33,775 nt of DNA from Christensenella sp. UBA3857 (GTDB lineage Bacteria > Bacillota > Clostridia > Christensenellales > CAG-138), in contig DGHD01000030.1 in the NCBI GenBank assembly GCA_002392505.1, positions 1 through 33,775 of the forward strand. The letters are read 5' to 3'. The notes under the pieces were generated by a model, which was not told the DNA's origin, searched no databases, and saw only the letters and a program-made list of their open reading frames with translations. A program made the translations under genes and the position numbers. The first letter of the stretch is position 1. Each line of letters opens with the position of its first letter. Positions 27,757 to 33,775 of the stretch are shown here, in pieces.

Positions 27757-30690
27757 TCAGTTCGGGAGTTCGATCCCGAGCGCGATCATCGCGATCAGCG
27801 TGGAATCGTATGCGTCGATATTGCCGTCGCCGCTGACGTCGGCGTTGGCAAGACCTTCAGCGGAGAGCTCGCCGCTGTTCACGAGGTAAGCGTTGAGAGC
27901 GGTAACGTCCTTCATGTCGACAACGCCGTCGCAGTTGACGTCGCCGAGAAGACCCGCGGGAGCGTTCTTCGTGTAGGTGACGGTGATGGTGACGTCGCCT
28001 GCGCCCATGGTGCCGGTCACGACAGCCTGGTCGGGAGTGTAGCCCGCAACGGTCGGGCTCGTTACGGAGTAGCTCGCGCCGTACTCATAGGTCTGCGTAT
28101 AGGCGGAAGCAGCAGTACCGCCCTCCGCCTTGACGTAGTTGATCGAAAGCGTATAGCTGTTGATCGTGTACTGAGCGGTAACGGTAAGGTCGCTCGTTAC
28201 GTTGGTGAAGTCCGCGCTCCAGCCGGTGAAGGTGTAGCCTTCGCGGGTGGGATCTGCGGGTGCGGCGGCGCTTTGACCCTCCGCGACGCGCTGCGAGGAG
28301 AGCACCGTGCCGTCCCAATCCCTGAAGGTAACGGTATAATAAGTCGTATCGTCGTCGATCACAACGCCGCTCGTCTTCTTATAAAGCTGCACGGAGGCGG
28401 CGGCCTTCGGGGCGTTGAACAGGTTGGTAAATGTGCCCGCATAACCTGTCACGGAAGGAACGTAGGTTATGTATCTCGTCCCCTTCGAGTATTCGTATTT
28501 GAGCTGGCTCGAACTCCCGTCCCAGATCCAGCCGGTCGCGTAGCTCGTGCCGTCCTGCGGATAGAGGTCGTAGGAATTGTCCCAGGCGGAAACGCGCAGA
28601 TGGTAATTCCGGTTGTAAGCCGACCGTATCACATAATAGTCGCCCTCCGTGTAGAAGAGCCATTCCGCGTGTTTGGGCACGGCGTCGGCGTAAACGGAGG
28701 TATCGAGCCCCGTGATCGCGCCGTCCGCGTCGAGCACGGCCTTTATGCCGTAGGAATAATAGGTGCTTGACAGGGAAACATAATTGGCGTTGACGCCCAC
28801 CGCCGACTGATAGTTGGGATTATAGCTCATTACGACGTAAACGTCGCTCCCCGAAGCCGCGCCGATCATGTATTCCACGCCCGTTTCGATGCTCGTTACG
28901 GGAACGTATTTTGTGTAATGATGACCGTTCAGCACGGTCACAGAGGCGGTCGCGGTATAGACCGCGCCGGTATCCTTATCGGTCGCGCGCGCGGTGATCA
29001 CCGCCGTGCCGGGACCGACCGGAACGGCTGCCGCAGAAAAGCGGTTGCCGGAAACGGTAACGACGGAGGTATCGGAGCTTTCCCAAACCATCTCGTAGTT
29101 GTTCGCCTCGATCGGATCGCGCACGACGACGAGGTCCAGCGTCTCGTCAAGGAGTATCTCGCTCGACGCGGGCGTGAGACCTATTCCGTTCAGACCCACC
29201 TCGCCGATGGTGATACCGACGTATTTTAAGGATGAGGACGCATCCGTCGGGGGCACGAATACGCCGTTCACGGGCTTTACGGTGATGAAGCCGCCGCCGT
29301 AGATCTCCGCCGCCTCGGTGCTCGTATAGACGACGGGCGAAAGCAGCCTGTAAAGCGAATCAAGGTCGTAATACGCGGAGGGATCGTAGCCCGCGTTCAT
29401 TTCAAAGCCATAGCCCGAGGCGGGATCGTTCGCGATCATCGCGGTGGTGAAGCCGCGCCAGATATCCTCCCAGCTCCTGCCAGCGGCGGAAACAACGGCG
29501 TTTATCGACGCCTCGACGGAATCGCCCGAATTGGCGCTGATGATGCTCTTGAACACGCCAGAGCCGAAATTCGTATAAAGGTACTGGGTGAAGAGCATGA
29601 CCTCCGCATACCTGGCGAATATGTCGAGCGCGCTCGAATCCCATGCGGTGATCGAGCCGCCCTTGTGAAGATCGAGATCGGGGTTATACTCGTACTCGAC
29701 GGCGGGATTGTTGATATCCGCAAGCGAGGTGAATTTATGATCCACCCAGCTGGGAATGCGCTCGTAAAGCCCGGAGCCCGGGAAGCAGAGCTCCTCCGCG
29801 GAGCCGGAGAGCGCCTCGTTGAGCCACACGTTCATGCCGCCCGTGACGGAGTAATTGATGCAGTGCTGGAACTCGTGAACGAGCGTGCCGAAGCAGTCGT
29901 CGAAATGATCGATATAATTGCCTGCGGCGTTGGTGTATGCAATGCCGGGGTACGTGTCGATATGGATCATGGCAAGGTTGTTGTAGCGGAAATCCTCCGA
30001 CCAGAAGTACCCCGCGACGTAGCCCTGACCGGGCTGCCAGCCGTCGCCGATATCGTAGAAGAGCAGATTCACGCGCCCGTCGTTATTGACGTCGTTGAAA
30101 TCGCCGTAAGCCGCCTGCATGAGCTCGAACTTTTCGTCGAACCTCTCCGCCGCGATGCGCGCATAATCGGAGTTTATGCCGTCCAGGGGGTGATAATCGG
30201 CGTTGGTCGGAGTCCAGATATTGCAGTGTGAGCCCTGATAAAGGAGCTTGAACGTGAAATCGTAATCGCTGCCCGAAACAGGGGGATAATTGTAAAGCCC
30301 GAAGGTGTGCGTGGAGCCGACGACGAAATTCTCACGCGCGGGCGCCTTTTCGGGAGCCTTCTCCGGCGTGTGCTGCGACACCTCATAATCGACGTCTATC
30401 ACGTAGGGGATATCGCTCTCCCCCGCCTCCGTGCGGGAGGGGCTGACGCTCGCCGAAAGGTCGGTTTTGATCCTGCCCGAAAGAGAGCCCGTGGACGCCG
30501 CGGCGCTCATATCGGTCGAGGCGTTATAAATGACGACGTAATCGCCCGCATAACCTCCGGCGGGATCGGCGTCGACTGTAACGCCCGTGTTTATGCCGCG
30601 CTCCGCGTTTTCTTCGGAAAGCGCGGGCAGAGCCGCGAGCACGAACAGGGCTGCCAAAAACAGAGCGATTAACGATTTGATCCTTCTCAT
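27757..30690 (-). CDS. Secreted HExxH metallopeptidase (M30-like) with Ig-like, InlB-type repeats and dockerin
   Basis: A 977-residue exported zinc peptidase. Signal peptide about 1-25 (ALPALS), then a propeptide-like region; the zinc site is HEFQH (272-276) with the third ligand or base Glu in WLNEALSGSAEE (about 292), as in hyicolysin-type M30 peptidases. After the catalytic domain follow a Big_2-like Ig domain (with SSDTSVVTVSG, about 645-710), a region of unknown fold, two InlB/MucBP-like repeats (VTFRDWDGTVL..., GYTFTGWSADF; AGYTPDQAVV...) and a C-terminal dockerin with two calcium loops starting GDVNCDGV and ADVSGDGN. The start is ATG 30690 behind AAAGGAGG; the longer frame to 30990 is upstream non-coding DNA. 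It has its own dockerin and no anchor, so it could be held on the cell by the cohesin protein at 18.4-19.3 kb. Confidence 0.87.
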   Translation of the reverse strand: MRRIKSLIALFLAALFVLAALPALSEENAERGINTGVTVDADPAGGYAGDYVVIYNASTDMSAAASTGSLSGRIKTDLSASVSPSRTEAGESDIPYVIDVDYEVSQHTPEKAPEKAPARENFVVGSTHTFGLYNYPPVSGSDYDFTFKLLYQGSHCNIWTPTNADYHPLDGINSDYARIAAERFDEKFELMQAAYGDFNDVNNDGRVNLLFYDIGDGWQPGQGYVAGYFWSEDFRYNNLAMIHIDTYPGIAYTNAAGNYIDHFDDCFGTLVHEFQHCINYSVTGGMNVWLNEALSGSAEELCFPGSGLYERIPSWVDHKFTSLADINNPAVEYEYNPDLDLHKGGSITAWDSSALDIFARYAEVMLFTQYLYTNFGSGVFKSIISANSGDSVEASINAVVSAAGRSWEDIWRGFTTAMIANDPASGYGFEMNAGYDPSAYYDLDSLYRLLSPVVYTSTEAAEIYGGGFITVKPVNGVFVPPTDASSSLKYVGITIGEVGLNGIGLTPASSEILLDETLDLVVVRDPIEANNYEMVWESSDTSVVTVSGNRFSAAAVPVGPGTAVITARATDKDTGAVYTATASVTVLNGHHYTKYVPVTSIETGVEYMIGAASGSDVYVVMSYNPNYQSAVGVNANYVSLSSTYYSYGIKAVLDADGAITGLDTSVYADAVPKHAEWLFYTEGDYYVIRSAYNRNYHLRVSAWDNSYDLYPQDGTSYATGWIWDGSSSQLKYEYSKGTRYITYVPSVTGYAGTFTNLFNAPKAAASVQLYKKTSGVVIDDDTTYYTVTFRDWDGTVLSSQRVAEGQSAAAPADPTREGYTFTGWSADFTNVTSDLTVTAQYTINSYTLSINYVKAEGGTAASAYTQTYEYGASYSVTSPTVAGYTPDQAVVTGTMGAGDVTITVTYTKNAPAGLLGDVNCDGVVDMKDVTALNAYLVNSGELSAEGLANADVSGDGNIDAYDSTLIAMIALGIELPN

Positions 30691-30712
30691 TGGATCCTCC
30701 TTTGAGACCGTA

Positions 30713-30728
30713 TTGTCACAGATGACAA
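30713..30728. promoter_or_regulatory. TTGTCA/TGACAA dyad in the metallopeptidase leader
   Basis: Inverted repeat TTGTCA-CAGA-TGACAA lies between the -10 and the ribosome site, a plausible operator. Confidence 0.5.
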
Positions 30729-30730
30729 GC

Positions 30731-30741
30731 GGATTATAGCA
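30731..30741 (-). promoter_or_regulatory. Extended -10 promoter of the metallopeptidase gene
   Basis: On the minus strand TGCTATAAT fits an extended -10 (TGN-TATAAT); no good -35 hexamer is seen 17 bases upstream. Approximate position. Confidence 0.55.
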
Positions 30742-30995
30742 TATCTCTTTCAAACGCCGCCAGCGAAAAAACAGCATTATATCATATATGCCGAAAATGT
30801 CGTTTTTCCCCTCCGAATATGGCAAAATTGCGGCGGCCGTGACGGACGTCCGCATTCCGCTCCCCTGCCGCAGAGCGTGTAAAATGCTTGTAAAAAATCG
30901 AAATTGCCTGTTTAAAAAAGCGCCGGGATGTATTATGATATAGACGTGAAAAAATCGAAAGGAAGCCCGCCTAAAGTCGGCGGGCGGCAAGGAAC

Positions 30996-33605
30996 ATGCT
31001 TGAATTAAAAGGTATCAAAAAGGATTACGTTTCCCAGAACGAGACGGTGCACGCGCTGAAGGGCGTCGACCTTTCCTTTGGGGAAAGCGAATTCGTCGCC
31101 GTACTCGGTCCCTCCGGCTGCGGCAAGACGACGCTTCTCAATATTATCGGCGGGCTCGACAGATACACCGAGGGCGACCTCATTATAAACGGCAAGTCCA
31201 CGAAGACCTACAGGGACCGGGATTGGGACGCATACCGCAACCACTCCATCGGCTTCGTATTCCAGAGCTACAACCTCATCCCCCATCAGACGGTGCTCGC
31301 CAACGTGGAGCTTGCGCTGACGCTCTCCGGCGTATCGAAGGCGGAGCGCCGCCGCCGTGCGGAGGAGGTGCTCGAGAGGGTGGGTCTTAAGGATCAGATA
31401 TCGAAAAAGCCCAACCAACTCTCCGGCGGACAGATGCAGCGCGTCGCGATAGCGAGGGCGCTCGTCAACGACCCCGAGATAATCCTCGCGGACGAGCCGA
31501 CAGGCGCACTCGATTCCGGCACCAGCGTGCAGATAATGGAGCTTTTGAAGGAGGTCTCGCGCGATCGCCTCGTCATAATGGTCACCCATAACTCCGACCT
31601 TGCCGATACGTACGCCACGCGGATCGTGAAGCTCCTCGACGGGCTCATCGTCAGCAACGAGGCGAACGCTCCCGCCGCGCCCGAAAGGACGGCGGAGCAG
31701 CCCGCTCCGGAAAAGAAGAAGCGCGTTTCGATGTCGTTTTTGACGGCGCTTTCCTTAAGCCTCAACAATCTGATGACCAAGAAGGCGCGCACGATACTCA
31801 CCGCGTTCGCCGGCTCCATCGGCATCATCGGCATCGCGCTGATACTCTCCATCTCGGACGGGTTCCAGAATTACATCGACCGCGTGCAGGAGGATACGCT
31901 CTCGAATTACCCGCTTTCGATCGACAGCGAGGTGATGGATATGTCCGCCCTCTTCACGCGCGACTCGAAGGACGAACGCCCCCAGGAGGATCACAAGGAT
32001 GGGCTCGTGTACTCTAACGGGCGCCTTTCCGAGGGCGTTGAGCTGATGAATTCCAAGACCCGCAGCAACGACCTCGCCTCCTTCAAGAAATACATAGAGG
32101 GCGACGGCGCGGCGCTTCTCGAAAACACGAACGGAGTGCAGTATCTCTACGATCTGGACGTGTTCATCTACAACAGGACCGCCGTCGGCGGCACCGCGCA
32201 GGCGAACCCCGGCGTGGTGTACGACAAGATGTTCGGCTCGTCCTTCTCCGACATGATGAGCAGGTCGAACAGCACGGATGCGTTCAGCGAGATGATCGAC
32301 AATATCGGGCTTCTCGACACGCAGTACGACGTGCTCAAAGGTCGCTGGCCCGAGAAGTATGACGAGGTAGTGCTGCTCGTGGACAAATACTCGCAGATAG
32401 ACGATTTCCAGCTCTATACCATCGGTCTTCGCGACCAGTCGAAGCTCGAGGGCATTATGGAGCGCATAATGGCGGGCGAATCCGAGCCCGAGGAACAGCT
32501 CGTTTTCACATACGACGACCTAATGGCGATCGAATTCGTAATGCTCCCCCCCACCGCCTTCTATGAGAAGGACGAGCGCGGCGTTTACGTTGACCGCCGT
32601 GAGACGGACGGAGTGGACGCGATACTCGACGAAAGCGGCGTGCCCCTCAGGATAGTCGGCATAGTCCGTCCCAAAGAGGGCGCGGCGGCGACGGCGCTGA
32701 AGGGGACCGTCTGCTACACCCGCGCGCTGACCGAATACGTCATAAAAACCGTGAACGAGAGCGAGATCGTAAAGGCGCAGATCGCCGATCCCGATACCGA
32801 TATCTTCACCGGCATCCCCTTCAACATCGCCGATTACGTCCCGACGAAGGAGGACGTTATGGCTTACATCGCCTCCCTGCCGGAGGAGCAGCAGGCCGGG
32901 ATACTTCCCTATATCGACATGATGAGTGATGAGGAGCTCATCGCCCGCTTCAAGGAGAAGATCACCCCCGCCGGCACGAAGAACACCTATGACGGCAACT
33001 TGAAGACGCTCGGCGTGAACAAGCTCGACGAGCCTTCGTCCATCGTCATCTACCCCGTCGACTTCGCCGCGAAGGACAAGGTGAAGTCCATGATAAACAA
33101 GTATAACGACGATATGAAGGCGGCGGACGAGGAATCGAAGGTGCTCACCTATACCGATTACGTCGGGCTCCTCATGAGCTCCGTCAGCACGATAATCAAC
33201 ATAATCTCCTACGTGCTGATCGCGTTCGTGGCGGTATCGCTCGTCGTGTCCTCGATAATGATAGGCGTCATAACGAACATCTCCGTGCTCGAGCGCACGA
33301 AGGAGATCGGCGTGCTGCGCTCGATCGGCGCCTCGAAGCGCGATATCTCCCGCGTGTTCAACGCCGAGACGCTGATAATCGGCTTTATCTCCGGCATACT
33401 GGGCCTCGGCATAACCGAGCTTCTGATAATCCCCATCAACGCGATAATCTACAAGCTCGGCGGCATAAAGAACGTCGCCGCGCTCCCGTGGAAGGGCGCG
33501 ATAATACTGCTTGTGATCAGCATGCTGCTGACGCTTATCGCCGGACTTATCCCATCCCGCGCCGCCGCGAAGAAGGATCCCGTCGTCGCACTGAGGACAG
33601 AGTAA
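30996..33605 (+). CDS. ABC transporter, fused ATPase and FtsX-like permease (MacB-type)
   Basis: An 869-residue protein joining an ABC ATPase to a permease. ATPase: Walker [10 protein letters not shown] (38-46), signature LSGGQMQR, Walker [12 protein letters not shown], switch His in VTHNSDL. After a Pro/Ala/Lys linker (about 225-240) a first TM helix (about 265-285), then a large extracytoplasmic domain (about 290-730) and three C-terminal FtsX-type helices. The motif [19 protein letters not shown] (about 760-780) is the typical FtsX coupling loop. Such fused proteins act in efflux, lipoprotein handling or peptide resistance. Only one protein is encoded and no peptide-sensing two-component system is nearby, so the substrate is unknown. 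Confidence 0.9.
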   Translation: MLELKGIKKDYVSQNETVHALKGVDLSFGESEFVAVLGPSGCGKTTLLNIIGGLDRYTEGDLIINGKSTKTYRDRDWDAYRNHSIGFVFQSYNLIPHQTVLANVELALTLSGVSKAERRRRAEEVLERVGLKDQISKKPNQLSGGQMQRVAIARALVNDPEIILADEPTGALDSGTSVQIMELLKEVSRDRLVIMVTHNSDLADTYATRIVKLLDGLIVSNEANAPAAPERTAEQPAPEKKKRVSMSFLTALSLSLNNLMTKKARTILTAFAGSIGIIGIALILSISDGFQNYIDRVQEDTLSNYPLSIDSEVMDMSALFTRDSKDERPQEDHKDGLVYSNGRLSEGVELMNSKTRSNDLASFKKYIEGDGAALLENTNGVQYLYDLDVFIYNRTAVGGTAQANPGVVYDKMFGSSFSDMMSRSNSTDAFSEMIDNIGLLDTQYDVLKGRWPEKYDEVVLLVDKYSQIDDFQLYTIGLRDQSKLEGIMERIMAGESEPEEQLVFTYDDLMAIEFVMLPPTAFYEKDERGVYVDRRETDGVDAILDESGVPLRIVGIVRPKEGAAATALKGTVCYTRALTEYVIKTVNESEIVKAQIADPDTDIFTGIPFNIADYVPTKEDVMAYIASLPEEQQAGILPYIDMMSDEELIARFKEKITPAGTKNTYDGNLKTLGVNKLDEPSSIVIYPVDFAAKDKVKSMINKYNDDMKAADEESKVLTYTDYVGLLMSSVSTIINIISYVLIAFVAVSLVVSSIMIGVITNISVLERTKEIGVLRSIGASKRDISRVFNAETLIIGFISGILGLGITELLIIPINAIIYKLGGIKNVAALPWKGAIILLVISMLLTLIAGLIPSRAAAKKDPVVALRTE

Positions 33606-33610
33606 ACGAA

Positions 33611-33640
33611 AACGCCCGGCGCAAAGCGCACGGTGCGTTG
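33611..33640. repeat. Imperfect hairpin after the ABC gene
   Basis: A GCGC-AAA-GCGC core with flanking AACGC and GCGTT arms (about 33611-33640) forms an imperfect stem. No T tail follows, so it is not a convincing terminator. Confidence 0.4.
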
Positions 33641-33662
33641 AAGACGGAATATTGAGTTTTAC

Positions 33663-33690
33663 GGCTTCCCCTTGGCGGGGAAGCCTTTTG
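33663..33690 (+). terminator. Terminator after the ABC transporter gene, repeat-associated
   Basis: GGCTTCCCC (33663-33671) with GGGGAAGCC (33677-33685), 5-base loop, then TTTT. The stem matches the hairpin at 9683-9706 nearly base for base. Confidence 0.75.
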
Positions 33691-33775
33691 GTTTGGCTGC
33701 TTCCAACTATCCTGCCTTCCCCCGGGGGTTCATTGACGGTTGCCGAAGGCAATTTTGACCATCCGGTGAATGGTC
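33663..33775. repeat. Dispersed intergenic repeat, copy 3, running to the window end
   Basis: After the hairpin the TTTTGGTT word and, about 25 bases on, TCCTGCCTT match copy 1. Further on are TTGCC-GAA-GGCAA-TTTT and GACCAT/ATGGTC stems. No gene start is visible before the window ends. Confidence 0.6.

Larger units (their letters stand above)
30691..30995. other. Intergenic region between the metallopeptidase and ABC transporter genes
   Basis: About 305 bases without a gene. Besides the minus-strand promoter and dyad it holds a likely plus-strand promoter, TTTAAA, 17 bases, TATGAT, near 30912-30940, and a 7-bp stem GCCCGCC/GGCGGGC (30965-30971 with 30979-30985) ten bases before the ABC start codon. 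Nothing else is recognised. Confidence 0.55.

Noticed and set aside
30691..30990. Upstream extension of the metallopeptidase frame to 30990
   Set aside because: It runs through the promoter region and non-coding spacer; a strong AAAGGAGG site precedes the ATG at 30690 and a signal peptide begins there.
32520..33752. A 410-codon minus-strand frame opposite the ABC transporter end
   Set aside because: Antisense shadow rich in His/Arg/Asp; the plus-strand gene has all ABC and FtsX motifs.

Overview
The window looks like part of a contig from an uncultured anaerobic gut Clostridia bacterium (Oscillospiraceae or Christensenellales type). Evidence: GC-rich codon use with AGG/CGC Arg and ATA Ile, consensus 17-bp-spacer sigma-A promoters with AGGAGG sites, a valine T-box, a TPP riboswitch in front of an ECF thiamine transporter, dockerin and cohesin modules, lipoproteins and a sortase-like tail, and GT8/UPF0340 families. 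The taxon is inferred from gene style only. The first ~450 bases differ in codon use, and the contig may be chimeric there.

Layout. 1-1.7 kb: a TGS/uridine-kinase-type nucleoside kinase on the minus strand, running to the window edge. 1.77-2.98 kb: TPP riboswitch and a ThiT transporter with an unusual N-terminal extension. 3.0-5.9 kb: tightly overlapping coaE, lytic transglycosylase and oligopeptide-type binding lipoprotein. 5.9-9.7 kb: TetR regulator, divergent Crp/Fnr-type regulator with a perfect consensus promoter inside a 13-bp-arm dyad, then a sulfonate/nitrate-type ABC importer (binding protein, permease, very short ATPase). 9.8-12.2 kb: 2-hydroxyacid dehydrogenase, UPF0340 protein and a membrane-bound XRE regulator that is probably translated from a leaderless mRNA. 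12.4-14.2 kb: GT8 glycosyltransferase overlapping a PlsC-type acyltransferase.

14.3-19.3 kb, minus strand, is the most interesting part: a six-gene tandem read right to left. It encodes a membrane-anchored cohesin protein, a secreted redoxin with a C-terminal dockerin, a TlpA-like thioredoxin lipoprotein on a long Pro/Thr stalk, a 51-residue one-TM CXxC protein (resembling the CD1871A family), a polytopic NapH-like iron-sulfur membrane protein, and a Cys-rich surface protein with a PPDTG sorting tail. I read this as a cell-surface thiol-redox pathway: electrons cross the membrane through Fe-S and CXxC proteins to a lipoprotein thioredoxin, with a second redoxin docked on the surface through cohesin-dockerin pairing and the Cys-rich surface protein as a candidate client. 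The individual families are known; the combination, and the loss of the first active-site Cys in the docked redoxin, are what deserve attention.

19.4-20.9 kb: a lipoprotein and an alpha/beta hydrolase. 20.9-24.4 kb: a zinc-ribbon membrane protein and valS with its T-box. 24.4-27.7 kb: an unrecognised membrane protein, a repeat-rich intergenic region and an MFS/GPH-type transporter. 27.8-30.7 kb: a secreted HExxH metallopeptidase that also ends in a dockerin, so it is a second possible ligand of the cohesin anchor. 31.0-33.6 kb: a fused MacB/FtsX-type ABC transporter. No rRNA, tRNA, CRISPR array, transposase or phage gene was seen. A dispersed intergenic repeat family (about 9.7, 25.9 and 33.7 kb) is present.
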